Shown in pieces: positions 9,790-21,597 of a stretch of 64,000 nucleotides of DNA. Location: positions 266,904,070 to 266,968,069 of the forward strand of contig NC_134397.1 in assembly GCF_050003625.1 (NCBI RefSeq), in the 5' to 3' direction. The stretch comes from Haematobia irritans. Its lineage: Eukaryota; Arthropoda; Insecta; Diptera; Muscidae. The first letter of the stretch is position 1, and every line of letters begins with the position of its first letter. Below the pieces are notes generated by a model. That model saw only the letters and a program-made list of their open reading frames with translations. It was not told the origin of the DNA and did no database searches. The position numbers and the translations under genes were made by a program.

Positions 9790-12410
9790 GGCAACAAATA
9801 TGTGCTAAAGACTATTACATTATTTATCGTGTAATTTAAGATGTCATGTAGTCTTGTAATTTAAGATGTCATGTCATTGGGTAACACTAATTAGTCATTT
9901 TACCACCTAACAGGCATAAAGAGCATGTAGGCTTAGAATACACACACACACATACATTATTCTATGTTAAATGTTTTGCTATTCTTTTCCGATTTAAATC
10001 GAATAATCATTCACATAGTTTTACCACTTATTTGAGGCAATTGGTAATGTTAATTATGTGTTCTCCTATTCGCTCTCCCTTTCTCTCACTCGACATTAGC
10101 ACAAGAGAGTGTTATGCCCAGGAAACTAATGGCTTAATATAGCGTATAATGGACTCAATTAGCTTAGTTTGTTGTTCATCTCACTGGTAATTACATACAC
10201 TCTCACATGTATACCATACACACGAGTCATGCTAAGGAAACAGCGGGAATTATGGCATGAAATAATGCCAAAGCCTTTTAACAGGCTATTGTTTGTGTAA
10301 ATAGTTCTGTAATGAAATTACGAGAAAATGATTATGCATAGTACGGTGTTAGCAGTTGCCCAAATATTTGCATATTTCTAAGCATATTTTCGTTGGATTT
10401 TAATGTAGCCTATAAGTAGTACAATAGGAGAGGAGATTTCAGTACAAAACTTATTTAATGGAAATTACGATTTTAATGGTAATGGGAATTCTATTACCAA
10501 GAGGTTTCATCGGGCAAATGAGTTATATTTGAAAGCTATTGAATCTAATATGAAATGGCTCAATATGGGCAATTTATTAGCTATTTGCATAAAATTTTAC
10601 ATAAATTTATTGGATAGTACTTAAATTGAATATATCCATTAAAATAAAAAATAATTAGAAGGTGATTCTGGCACAATCGATTTTTGCATAATTGCGTCTA
10701 AAAAAAATATTTACGCATATCAATGTTATTACACCATAACCACTTTGTGGTTTACCATACTTGGTGCGAATAAAGATAAATATAATACGCTAAAATATAA
10801 TATAATTTAGACATTTTATATGAAATCGATAATATAGGAAAAATCATCATTATACCATGTTACAATGACTATGTCTTTTTTCCTTAAGTTTCGGCATTCT
10901 TGTGTATTTCAGCTAGGTGCTGGAATTGTTGATGGTGAACGATGATATTGCTATTGTCGATGCTGATGCGGATGCTATCAATTATTCTGCGACAGTTTGA
11001 GGAAACCAATTTATTTCAAACTTTATTAAAATTCCATTGATTAAATGCGAGTTGCATGAAAATAAAATCAGGCATTGTTGAATACATCAACGACAAATGG
11101 TGATAGACATTCATGTGGACATGACGACTGAGTGTCTGACTCATGAACCAAAACTTGGCCGAAATGAATAATGAACTGAGTTGGAATTTATTACCGTTTT
11201 TTCCATTACGGTTGTTCTAATTTGACTTTCATCGCTCGCGCGCACCACATCACCCTCCCACATAGACACTACAAAAATAGAATGCAGCAAGGAGCGATAA
11301 TTTCGGAATAATAACCAAAAACTGAAGCATCTCAAAGTCACGTATCTTGACAAACATTCGTCATTTTGTATTATGGCGAATATTTGTGAGATGAACCATG
11401 ACAAGGACACCAAAACTCGTGTCATAGTGAAACGTCCTACGGATAGGAGGAGTTACATCGAGAAAAAAAGAAAACTCGTGTCATAGTCAAACGTCCCATG
11501 GGTAGGGTGACAGTGTTCTTATCTTCAACAGGCTTGTTGGTGCCAATACGTCTTCCTCACATTCAGGACTCTACTTATAAACTAATACAAAGAACGTGTG
11601 CTGATTTTGTAATAAAGTTTAGAAGAAAAAAAAAATCCTAGGAAAGTGAGATAAACTGATATTGGATGCATAACAGAATACAAATGCCATGAAATTTGCA
11701 AAAATAGAAAGAACAATGATTTTACTTTTTATGTACCACATGTATTTTAATGATTTCTTCAAGGAAGCATGCAAAAATTTCAATTTATATAGCAAGTAAT
11801 ACGAAATACACTGAAAAATATTAAAGAAAAGGCCAACAATAGTAGTACCCTACACGTAACCCAATTACAAAATTTGACAAAATTTTAATTCATTTTGTAC
11901 CAATGAACAATGAGGCCTTTGTCTTAAATAGAACATTTGTAATTTCTCCAATATTTTTATAGCAGGAGAACCTACTGAATTGGTCAACTTAAGCCTATGA
12001 GAAGTATTGTTCTTATAAGTTTGGGAAATAAACCTAAATCTATGCACTTCTATAATATATGTCCATATTTAAACAAATTAATCTGTACATATTTATGGGA
12101 AATCTGAACCGAAATGTTTGATATTTTTCAAATCCAAGATGTGTTACAAATTATTACACTATGCTAAATTTGAATAAGATCGGCTAATAAAAATTTTACA
12201 AAATATTTCAATAATTTGATAAATTTTTGCGTACCATTGCTCGTTACCAGATAGTGGCAGTGTTCGGACATCGCGACCAAAAGTGGATGAAAAAACAGTA
12301 ACAACACCAGAAATGATTCGAAAATTTAATGTCAGATTTGATCAGATCCATGCCGCAATGACAGCAATATCTTCAGTTAACATGCGAGTGTGAATTAAAT
12401 CTTGATTATT
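9790..12410. other. Long unique stretch without a recognised gene
   Basis: This is AT-rich, largely single-copy sequence within the window. It holds a small local duplication of TGTAATTTAAGATGTCATGT at about 9830-9875, a short CA run at 9941-9956, and a repeated AAAACTCGTGTCATAG block at about 11413 and 11472. A minus-strand 94-codon frame at 11141-11425 has no recognised domain. GTGTATTTCAG at about 10903 resembles a splice acceptor, but the following frame closes after about 10 codons. Confidence 0.55.
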
Positions 12411-12600
12411 TTAGTGAGCGTGATTTTGCAGAAATTTTATTCACGCACATTCACGAACCGATTTTATTTCTCACACACGCTCACGCACGAAATATTTATT
12501 TTAGTCCCACTCACGCACATTCACGAGAGTTGCTTTGGATTTTGTTCACGACTCACGTGATTCACGCGTGTCACGAGAATTTCGTGTCACGCGCACACCT
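12411..12600. repeat. TCACGCAC/TCACGAG-rich cluster
   Basis: Repeated short blocks such as TCACGCACATTCACGA, CTCACGCAC and TCACGTGATTCACGCG occur in no fixed register. A reverse-complement version (GTGAGTGTGCGTGAGCGTGAG) lies at 25868-25978. The GC content is well above the surroundings. Origin unknown. Confidence 0.6.
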
Positions 12601-12643
12601 CTAGTACAGACTTCACATATAATTTGTAAAAATAGTAATAATA

Positions 12644-13222
12644 TCCCAGCAAAAAAATTTGAAAGTTCTTCCAAAGGCACAACTTTAAAAGCACTTCCAG
12701 AAGATGCACTCCCAATGATGTTCTTTATTTTAACTACCCAGGAAGTTCTTTCAATTCAATTTTTTATAACTTGGTTTTTTTTCACACTTTTAATGGGAAA
12801 TTTGAACCTTTTTTTGTTTCAAATAGGTTAAAAACAGAGTAAGAATTCATAAACTGGTACAAATCATTTAAATTTTGTTGGAAAAAATATTAAATCCAAT
12901 CTGAAAAAATTGTGAATTTTTGAAAATATTTGAAGTCAAACGTTTCCGACAAGCGTTAGAATCCATTAAAAATTATAAAAATTTATAAAAAATATTTATT
13001 TGACAACATATCACAGATTTTTTTAATTTACATCCAAAACATTGAATTCGGATCACACCGAAAGAAGTGATGCAAATTCAGTGCAACGGCTGTTGAAATG
13101 AAGGACTTCCGTCCTATGACAAGCCCATGTTAAATTCATCGCTTCTACGTCAATTTTACACCACTTCCGGATCCAAAAAGAACATTTTCATTACTTTTTT
13201 GGCGACGCTTTTTTTGCTGGGA
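12644..13222 (+). mobile_element. CCCAGC MITE with TA duplication
   Basis: The ends are TCCCAGCAAAAAAA and TTTTTTTGCTGGGA, flanked by TA on both sides (12642-12643 and 13223-13224). It is 579 bp. Internal landmarks are repeated GAAGTTCTT/CACTTCC words and GTCCTATGACAAGCCCATGT near the right end. It has no coding capacity. Other copies: 45193-45855 (reverse), 57508-59970 (interrupted) and 63104-63590 (truncated). Confidence 0.85.
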
Positions 13223-13230
13223 TATAATAT

Positions 13231-15310
13231 TTTTATACCCTCCACCATAGGATGGGGGTACATTTACGTTGTCATTCCGTTTGTAACACATCGAAATGTT
13301 GCTTTAAGACCCCAAAAAGTATATATATTCTGGGTCGTGGTGAAATTCTGAGTCGATCTGAGCATGTCCGTCCGTCCGTCCGTCTGTTGAAATCACGTTA
13401 ACTTCCGAACGAAACAAGCTATCGACTTGAAACTTGGCACAAGTAGTTGCTATTGATGTAGATCGGATGGTATTGCAAATGGGCCATATCGGTTCACTTT
13501 TACGTATAGCCCCCATATAAACTGACCCCCCAAATTTGGCGTACAGACCCTCTAAGAGAAGCAAATTTCATCTGATCCGGCTGAAATTTGGTACATGGTG
13601 TTAGTATATGGTCTCTAACAAACGTGCAAAAATTGGTCCACATTGGTCCATAATTATATATAGCCCCCATATAAACCGATCCCCCAATTTGGCTTTCGAA
13701 GCCTCCTAGAGAAGCAAATTTCATTCGATCCGGCTGAAATCTGGTACATGGTGTAATATGGTCTCTAACAATCATGCAAAAATTGGTCTACATCGGTCAA
13801 TAATTATATATAGCCCCCATATAAACCCATCCCCCGATTTGGCTTGCGGAGCCTCTAAGAGAAGCAAATTTCATACGATCCGGCTGAAATTTGGTACATG
13901 GTGTTAGTATATGGTCTCTAATAACCATGCAAAAATTGGTCCACATCGGTCCATAATTATATATAGCCCCCATATAAACCGATCCCGCGATTTGGCTTGC
14001 GGAGCCTCTAAGAGAAGCAAATTTCATCCGATCCGGCTGAAATTTGGTACATGGTGTTATATGGTCTCTAATAACCATGCAAAAATTGGTCCACATCGGT
14101 CCATAATTATATATAGCCCCCATATAAACCGATCACCAGTTTTGACCTCAGGAGCCTCCTGGAAGACCAAAATTCATCTGATTCAGTTGATATAGGGTAC
14201 GTGGTGTTAATATATGGCCTCAAACACCCATGCAAAAATTGGTCAAAATCGGTCCATAATTATATATAGCCCCTATATAAACCGATCCCCAGATTTGACC
14301 TCCGATGCCTCCGATCTGGTTGAAATTTGGTACGTGGTGGTAGTAGATGATATTTAACAACCATGCCAAAAGTGGTCCATAATCATATATAGCCCCGATA
14401 TAAACCGAGCCCGAGATTTGGTTTTGGAGCCTCTTGGAGCCTAACTAGGTTCATATCGGTCTATAGTTATATATCACCCTCAGATAAATCGATCCCCAAT
14501 AGAACAAAAATTGGTCCATATCAAGTTCATAATTGTACACTGAAAAAAAGCATGCCCGGTTCCAAAGATTTTGACTTTACTTTAAAAATTTTGGTATTGA
14601 TTCCGAGCCAAAGAAGCGGAGAATACAAGTAAGGATACTTTTAAGACACAATTCTCTTTTAAATGTGGGTTTTGTGTACTTGCTTCTAGGAAGCCAATTT
14701 TAATTTTTCGCTTTTTCGCCTTTTTTTCTTCATAAGCTATCAAAGTCCCTTAAAAACGAGTTAACGACAACTTTATTTTCGAAATTCAGACGCGACTTCC
14801 AGTAGAATTGTTGCCATGTTTCAAGTAAAAAACGTCTTTAAAATAAAGTGTTGAAAAACTTGTCCTATATTTGAAAGATTTTTTGACAACAAATTTAAAG
14901 ACAATTTCATGAATTTTAAATAATTTTTCTGAATAATTAAAGTCAAGTTGACCTTAGCCCAAACATTTTTTCTTTCATGTTATGATACCCTTTTTTAATT
15001 TAAATCACTTAATTATAAGGACAATACGACTTCACTGAAAAGTTTATCGACTTTTGGAGAAGGAAAAACCCTTTATATTAGAGAAATGCGTCTTCTATGC
15101 TAAGCAAAATTCGCATTCGTATTTTAAAGACATTAAATCTTTGACCTCACGACAATATTTTTTTCCATATTTCCATATTTCAATTCTGGCTCCCTACGTA
15201 CCACGTATGGACTATCCCACAATTTGGAAAACCATTTAAGATACCACAACCCAAATAATTCCATTGTGGATGACAGCCTTTCGTAGAAGTTTTTACGCTA
15301 TCCATGGAAT
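13231..15310 (-). mobile_element. Rep-A element (minus), interrupted by a MITE
   Basis: The right end (here at the left) reads TTTATACCCTCCACCATAGG. A CCGTCCGTCCGTC microsatellite follows, then six tandem units with GCCCCCATATAAAC anchors at about 13509, 13663, 13813, 13966, 14116 and 14269, spaced 150-154 bp. After the MITE at 14537-15165, the left-end region resumes with CCAAATAATTCCATTGTGG and TGACAGCCTTTCGTAG, then fades at about 15310. On the minus strand the units keep frames of 86-108 codons open. Rep-A elements resemble Helentron/DINE non-autonomous elements. Confidence 0.75.
14537..15165 (+). mobile_element. CACTG MITE, copy nested in Rep-A
   Basis: It starts CACTGAAAAAAAGCATGCCC and runs to the GACAATATTTTTTTC near-end. 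The final CAGTG is lost. It is very similar to 8913-9559 over the whole length apart from small indels. It interrupts the Rep-A copy at 13231-15310. Confidence 0.8.
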
Positions 15311-17104
15311 GAATGAAGTGGTACAAAATCTGATAGACAAAAAGTATGAAAATCCAAAACCAAAAATATTTTTGAAATCGATTTCATTTCAAATCGTTTT
15401 CTTTTCTAAGAAATTCCGGGATTTTTGGCAAATTTTGTGAAAGATTCGGGACACTTCCTGGATACGAAATTCCGGGACAATCCAGGCGAATCCCGGCCAT
15501 CTGGCAATCCTAATTGGTGGAATATCTAATTGAGGCGTCAACCTTTTCCTGCAGTATTTACATTTAAATAACATCTTACCCGCCAATATAAATTGTTTGC
15601 AATTTTTTTAAGACTCACCATTTCAGTATTCCATATGACAATTTAGAATTTTGAAAATCCAAATAGACCTAAAATAGAAAATAAATATAAATATCAATAA
15701 ATCTTATTTTCATGTAATTCGTATAAAATATTTATTCATGTGTGCCCCCCCCCCCACTGTTTAACTGGAAAAAGACTTATTTTTCCTATGAAAATTTGTC
15801 CCCTTAATGAAGTGTATTTCCCTTGTTCTGTTGTGCTGTTGTTATATTTCCGCCTTAGTGTAATTATTTCGGTACACATGTCAACACATTCATCGAAGGA
15901 ATTAGATGGTGTTTTTACATTTGTTTGACTTATCTTTATTTCTAAGAAACGAAAAGGCCCGACACACACACACACACAAACACCCATAATCACATTGACA
16001 TTTCTATTTATATAGGACCAAAAATTGTTGGGTCATTTCACCATTTGTTGGCTCGGATATATACCAATGGCATTGTGTCAATTTATTTAAGAATGAGAAA
16101 TACCGGCAAAATAGCGCACAACTTGTCACCGGATGTTGGTGGGGAAACAGTCACTGTTTCCTTTGACGGAAGTTGCTTGGCTATTTTGTATTTCTTCTTA
16201 GTACTTCGTTCGTTCGTTCGTTGGTTGTTTTTATTATTGACCCTGCTCCTGGCCCGCAAACGAGCAATTGGACACTCCGTATTGTTTATTGTTTTCTTAA
16301 TGTCCCAAAACGATGGCAATTTCTTTTCCTGTCATTGTTTGCTAGCGTAATTTGTGCTGGTGTTTACACCATCGTTTCTTTAAAAATATTTCTGCTCATT
16401 GATGTCTTTTTTTGCAATTGCCTTTTTTCCAACTGAAAAGAAAAATAGGTTCCCAACTCAACAGATTTGAAATATCAGGTCAGATAACAGTGACTGCAAT
16501 TATAATTGTGTCATTTGCTTGTTTTGTCATATCTGCTTTAGGTTGCTTTTCTTACTGCCGGTCATTGGTTATGGCGAAAGGAAACCGCTAATTTGGCTAA
16601 GAGGCAAGTGTATTAGTAGCATTTTTTTTTTACAAAGTGCAAATAGCGAAGTATTGTTGAAAAGCTATGAACCTTACCAGTAAAGAATATTTTCGATCAC
16701 ATTTGAAAGGAATTGTGGTAACCAGGAAACCTTTCTTTGGATTAAAAAAAATTTTCAAATATAGACCACGATTTATTTTAAATTTTTAAATTGAAACTGC
16801 TAATTGGCTTAGAGGCAAGTGCATTAGTGGCATTTTTTTACAAACAGGAAATAGCGTAGTACTGTTGATAAGCTATGAGCCTTATCAGCAAAGAATATTT
16901 TCGATCACATTTGAAAGGAATTGTGGTAACCAGAAAGCCATCAAAGTCGATACTATGCAAAAACCTATTGACCTAATATAAAGGATTATACAACCTAAAT
17001 TTTAGGACATGCAATTTACACAACATGAAGCACATTTTCTTTAAAATAAATAAATTGTAATTGAAAGAAGAATTATTGTTTTAAGTATCTTTTGATAAAA
17101 TGTA
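15311..17104. other. Unique stretch with microsatellites and a local duplication
   Basis: It contains a C-run at about 15746-15756, a CA run at about 15962-15978 and TTCGTTCGTTCG at about 16204-16220. A 101-codon plus-strand frame (16045-16350) crosses the TTCG repeat and overlaps two other frames, so I do not call it a gene. The local duplication is listed separately. Confidence 0.5.
16581..16933. repeat. Local tandem duplication, period about 212 bp
   Basis: Bases 16581-16732 and 16793-16933 share GAAACYGCTAATT, GAGGCAAGTG, AATAGCG and AGAATATTTTCGATCACATT in order, with about 10 percent differences and small gaps. It is an older duplication with no coding signal. Confidence 0.75.
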
Positions 17105-17981
17105 AAGGGTGATACGGTCAAAATTTGGTCAATATAAACTTGACGTATTTCTTTCAATTTTGCATTTAAAAAACATGAACACCCCTCATTTTGAAGGTGT
17201 GTGTGTAGAATGTTGTTCCTATTTTGATTTTGGAATTCACTCTTCAGTTGTCAAAATTCCGTCCAAGCAAGAAGAGCAGCGTATCAAAATTTTGCTCGCG
17301 CATCGCGAAAATCCGAGCTACTCGCACGCAAAGCTGGCAAAATCGCTAAAAGTTGCCAAATCAACCGTTAAAAATGTAATTAAAGTGTTTGGGGAACGTT
17401 TGTCGACAGCCAGGTAGTCTGGATCGGGGGGAAATCGAAAACCGGAAGCCGCTGAGACAACAAAGAGAGTTGCCGGTAGTTTCAAGCGAAACTCTAACCT
17501 CTCTCTCCGAGATGCCGCAAATAAGTTGGGTGTATCGTCTACAACCGTGCATCGAGCCAAAAAACGAGCCGGACTATCGATTTACAAGAAGGTAGTGACT
17601 CCAAATCGCGATGATAAACAAAATACGACGGCCAAAGCGCGATCCCGGAGGCTGTACACGACGATGCTGACGAAGTTTGACTGCGTGGTAATGGACGACG
17701 AAACCTACGTCAAAGCCGACTACAAGCAGCTTCCGGGACAGAAGTTTTATGGCTTTCTGCGGCGAAGAAGGTGGACAAGGTGGCTGTACAAAATCTGATG
17801 GCAGGTGTCAAGCGTGAGGCCCGGCAAGTCGGATTTGGAAAAGTGAAAGCCTAACTGAATATTTTTCCTGAATTTTATACTAATTGAACTTGAAAAAGAA
17901 ATTTAATTTGATTTTTTAGATAAACGATTTCACCGATTTACACGCGTTTTCCCCTGACCAAATTTTGACCGTATTACCCTT
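17105..17981 (+). mobile_element. DD37E element, internally deleted, copy 2 (877 bp)
   Basis: Both AAGGGTGATACGG-type ends are present inside TA (17103-17104 and 17982-17983). About 400 bp of the catalytic region is missing relative to the copy at 51211-52491: the sequence jumps from GGACAGAAGTTTTAT to GGCTTTCTGCGGCG at about 17749. This is the structure of a non-autonomous deletion derivative. Confidence 0.92.
17256..17854 (+). pseudogene. DD37E transposase remnant, copy 2
   Basis: The start codon is ATT in place of ATG (17256-17258). The helix-turn-helix region is present (SKQEEQR through AKSTVKNVIKVFGERL), then an AGG-to-TAG change stops the frame at about 17415. The first catalytic aspartate (VVMDDETYV) is kept. 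The second aspartate and the glutamate are removed by the internal deletion, and only the C-terminal tail remains. Confidence 0.88.
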
Positions 17982-18212
17982 TAAGACAAAACAAATATAT
18001 ACGACCAGGCCGAATCTTATGTACCCTCCACCATGGATTGCGTAGAAACTTCTACTAAAGACTGTCATCCACAATCGAATTACTTGGGTTGTGGTAATAC
18101 TTACCGATGGCAAGGTATGTTAAAATTTCTTAACATCGTCTTCTAAATTGTAAGTTAGTCCATACGTGTTAATATTGGACACAAAAGGTATACATAAGTA
18201 AGTCTACAAATA

Positions 18213-19146
18213 AAGGGTGATTTGTTAAGAGCTTGATAACTTTAAAAAAAAAAAAAAACGCATAAAATTTGCAAAATCTCATCGGTTCTTTATTTGAAAC
18301 GTTAGATTGGTCCATGACATTTACTTTTTGAAGATAATTTCATTTAAATGTTGACCGCGGCTGCGTCTTAGGTGGTCCATTCGGAAAGTCCAATTTTGGG
18401 CAACTTTTTCGAGCATTTCGGCCGGAATAGCCCGAATTTCTTCGGAAATGTTGTCTTCCAAAGCTGGAATAGTTGCTGGCTTATTTCTGTAGACTTTAGA
18501 CTTGACGTAGCCCCACAAAAAATAGTCTAAAGGCGTCAAATCGCATGATCTTGGTGGCCAACTTACCGGTCCATTTCTTGAGATGAATTGTTCTCCGAAG
18601 TTTTCCCTCAAAATGGCCATAGAATCGCGAGCTGTGTGGCATGTAGCGCCATCTTGTTGAAACCACATGTCAACCAAGTTCAGTTCTTCCATTTTTGGCA
18701 ACAAAAAGTTTGTTAGCATCGAACGATAGCGATCGCCATTCACCGTAACGTTGCGTCCAACAGCATCTTTGAAAAAATACGGTCCAATGATTCCACCAGC
18801 GTACAAACCACACCAAACAGTGCATTTTTCGGGATGCATGGGCAGTTCTTGAACGGCTTCTGGTTGATCTTCACTCCAAATGCGGCAATTTTGCTTATTT
18901 ACGTAGCCATTCAACCAGAAATGAGCCTCATCGCTGAACAAAATTTGTCGATAAAAAAGCGGATTTTCTGCCACTGATTTTGGTAATAAAATTCAATGAT
19001 TTGCAAGCGTTGCTCGTTAGTAAGTCTATTCATGATGAAATGTCAAAGCATACTGAGCATCTTTCTCTTTGACACCATGTCTGAAATCCCACGTGATCTG
19101 TCAAATACTAATGCATGAAAATCCTAACCTCAAAAGAATCACCCTT
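18213..19146 (-). mobile_element. DD41D Tc1/mariner element, copy B
   Basis: It has AAGGGTGATT inverted ends and TA at 18211-18212 and 19147-19148. It is 934 bp and almost identical to the copy at 5815-6743. It is inserted in the Rep-A copy at 17988-20378, so it is younger than that element. Confidence 0.93.
18321..19033 (-). pseudogene. DD41D transposase remnant, copy B
   Basis: The catalytic region is an open frame of 217 codons with FSDEAHF, FQQDGATCH and CDLTPLDYFLWG intact. The initial ATG at 19031-19033 is followed by only about 20 codons (MNRLTNEQR to YYQNQ), then the same out-of-frame deletion as in copy A removes the DNA-binding domain. A protein starting at the internal GTG would lack any DNA-binding domain. 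Whether it is made is unknown. Confidence 0.88.
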
Positions 19147-19716
19147 TAATTACGAACCGATATGTACTTTTGCGCGGTAATTAGAGAGCCAGAGTTGAAA
19201 TATAGGCTATGAACCGATATGAAATAATTTTTGTGTGATTGGGCATCGATTTATCCGATGGCTATATATCAGGTGAAATTTGCTGCTCAAAGAGGCTCCA
19301 AAACCAAATCAGTGGGTTCGTTTATATGGGAACTATATATGATTATGGACCGGTATGTATAAATTTTGGCATATTTGCTAAATACCATATACTAACACCA
19401 TGTACCAAATTTCAACCGGATTGGATGAATTTTGTTTCTCCAACAGGCTCCGGAGGTCAAATTTGGAGACCAGTTTATATGAGAGCTATATATAATTATG
19501 GACCGATATGGACCAATTTTTGCACGGTTATTAGAGACCACATACTAACACCACCTACCAAATTTCAGCCGGATCGGATGAAATTTGCTTCTCTTAGAGG
19601 CTCCGCAAGCAAAATCTGGGGATCGGTTTATTTGGGGGTTATATACAATTATGGACCGATATGGATCAATTTTTGCATGGTTATTAGAGACCATATATGT
19701 TACTAACACCATATAC

Positions 19717-20067
19717 GGGAGCCACCGTGGTGCAATGGTTAGCATGCCCGCCTTGCATACACTAGGTCGTGGGTTCGATTCCTGATTCGACCGAACACCA
19801 AAAAGTTTTTCAGCGGTGGATTATCCCACCTCAGTAATGCTGGTGACATTTCTGAGGGTTTCAAAGCTTCTCTAAGTGGTTTAACTGCAATGTGGAACGC
19901 CGTTCGGACTCGGCTATAAAAAGGAGGTCCCTTGTCATTGAGCTTAACATGGAATCGGGCAGCGCTCAGTGATAAGAGAGAAGTTCACGAATGTGGTACC
20001 ACAATGGACTGAATAGTCTAAGTGAGTCTGACACATCGGGCTGCCACCTAACTTTACCTAACCTAAC
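19717..20067 (+). mobile_element. tRNA-derived SINE, copy 2, perfect 14-bp duplication
   Basis: It begins GGGAGCCACCGTGGTGCAAT, with A box TGGTGCAATGG and B box GGTTCGATTCC, and ends in ACCTAACCTAACCTAA. CTAACACCATATAC is repeated on both sides (19703-19716 and 20068-20081). The interrupted sequence is a Rep-A unit, so removing the SINE and one duplication restores the repeat. Confidence 0.95.
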
Positions 20068-20378
20068 CTAACACCATATACCAAATTTCAGCTAGATCGG
20101 ATGAAATATGCTTCTCTTAGAGGCTCAGCAAGCCAAATCTTGGGGTCCGTTTATATGGGGGCTATAAGTAACCGATATGGCCTATTTGCAATAGCATGTG
20201 ATCTACATCAATAACAACTACTTGTGTTAAGTTTCAAGTCAATTGCTTGTTTCATTTGGAAGTTTGCGTGATCTCAACAGGCGGACGGACATGCTTAGAT
20301 CGACACAGAATTTCATCGATGTGGTACAAACGGAATAACAACGTTAATATACCCCCCATCTTATGGTGGAGGGTATAC

Positions 20379-20600
20379 AAATATAGGTTTAGACTTATTT
20401 AAAAATTTTAATTAAGGAAACAACTATTTATTTTATTATTATTTATTTCTCTTTTATATGAAATATCTTTTTTTATAATTTTATAAGAGCAGAGAACTCT
20501 CTTACTTGGATCCAAATTTTGATCTTCCCTTAAAGATTTCGGTATTGACTACGAACCAAAGATGCGTGTTCTGTAAAATAAATCAATTTTGAGCGACCTA
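20379..20600. repeat. Relic related to the CACTG MITE
   Basis: Around 20490-20575, the words CTTACTTGGATCCAAATTTTGATC, CCCTTAAAGATTTCGGTATTGA and GAACCAAAGATGCG resemble the first 100 bp of the CACTG MITE. The ends are not preserved. Confidence 0.35.
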
Positions 20601-21597
20601 ACAGGTTGGCTGATAAGTCCCCGGTCTGACACATAGATGGCGTCGCTAGTATTAAATGCATATTATATTTATATAGTACCAACCTTCAAAGTCTGTAAGT
20701 CAATTAGTTGGTGAGATAGAGCGTCTTTTGTGAATCAACTTTTGTTATTGTGAAAAAAAAAAATGGAAAAAAAGAATTTCGTGTTTTGATGAAATACTGT
20801 TTTCTGAAGGGAGAACATACGGTGAAGCAAAAACTTGGCTTGATAATGAGTTTCCGGACTCTGCCCCAGGGAAATCAACAATAATTGATTGGTTTGCCAA
20901 ATTCAAGCGTGGTGAAATGAGCACGGAGGACGGTGAACGCAGTGGACGCCCGAAAGAGGTGGTTACCGACGAAAACATCAAAAAATCCACAAAATGATTT
21001 TGAATGACCGTAAAATAAAGTTGATCGATATAGCAGAGGCCTTAAAGATATCAAAGGAACGTGTTGGTCATATCATTCATCAATATTTGGATATGCCGAA
21101 GCTCTGTGCAAAATGGGCGCCGCGCGATCTCACATTTGACCCAAAACAACAACGTGTTGATGATTCTTAGCGGTGTTTGCAGCTGTTAACTCGTATTAAA
21201 CCCGAGTTTTTCCGTCGATATGTGACAATGGATGAAACATGGCTCCATCACTACACTCCTGAGTCCAATCGACAGTCGGCTGAGTGGACAGCGACCGGTG
21301 AACAGTCTCCGAAGCGTGGAAAGACTCAAAAGTCCGCTGGCAATGTAATGGCCTCTGTTTTTTGGGATGCGCATGGTATTATCTTGAGAAGGGAAATCCC
21401 ATCAACAGTGACTATTATATGGCGTTATTGGAGCGTTTGAAGGTCGAAATCGCGGCAAAACGGCCCCATATGAAGAAGAAAAAAGTGTTGTTCCACCAAG
21501 ACAACGCACCGTGCCACAAGTTATTGAGAACGATGGCAAAAATTCATGAATTGGGCTTCGAATTGCTTCCCCACCCACCGTATTCTCCAAAGATACA
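20601..21597 (+). mobile_element. Himar-like (irritans) mariner, 3'-truncated
   Basis: The left terminal repeat is ACAGGTTGGCTGATAAGTCC, preceded by TA (20599-20600). This is essentially the Himar1 terminal repeat. The element is lost after the HPPYSP codons at about 21590, so there is no right end. Confidence 0.9.
20763..21597 (+). pseudogene. irritans-type mariner transposase pseudogene
   Basis: The frame from ATG at 20763 is very close to Himar1 transposase (about 348 residues). Recognisable parts: WLDNEFPDSAPGKSTI, SGRPKEVVTDENIKK, VTMDETWLHHY (first D) and FHQDNAPCHK (second D). Damage: a missing base after MEKK, a missing base in the KGxNTVEAK region, a stop at 21168-21170 (family DDSE becomes DDS-stop), an 11-bp loss after AHGII, and truncation before the third catalytic aspartate. 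It is a dead copy. Confidence 0.92.

Larger units (their letters stand above)
17988..20378 (+). mobile_element. Rep-A element (plus), carrying a DD41D element and a SINE
   Basis: The left end starts inside the terminal hairpin (CCAGGCCGAATCTTATG, then TACCCTCCACCATGG), so the first arm is lost where it abuts the DD37E element. Tandem units occupy 19150-20160, and a degraded GGCGGACGGACATG microsatellite and the right hairpin TTATGGTGGAGGGTATA follow. A DD41D element (18213-19146) and a SINE (19717-20067) are inserted within it. A 155-codon frame (19239-19706) runs through the units. Confidence 0.8.

Noticed and set aside
13231..14530. Regularly spaced repeats that could suggest a CRISPR array
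   Set aside because: The whole ~151-bp unit is repeated, with no unique spacers or cas genes, and the DNA is eukaryotic.
16045..16350. 101-codon frame as a membrane protein gene
   Set aside because: Crosses a TTCG microsatellite and overlaps equally long frames on both strands; no domain.
19720..19795. tRNA gene with A and B boxes
   Set aside because: The acceptor stem does not close, the same head occurs in several dispersed copies with a shared body and target duplications, so it is a SINE.
20050..20070. Telomere-like TAACC repeats
   Set aside because: They are the short tail of the SINE; flies do not use this telomere repeat.
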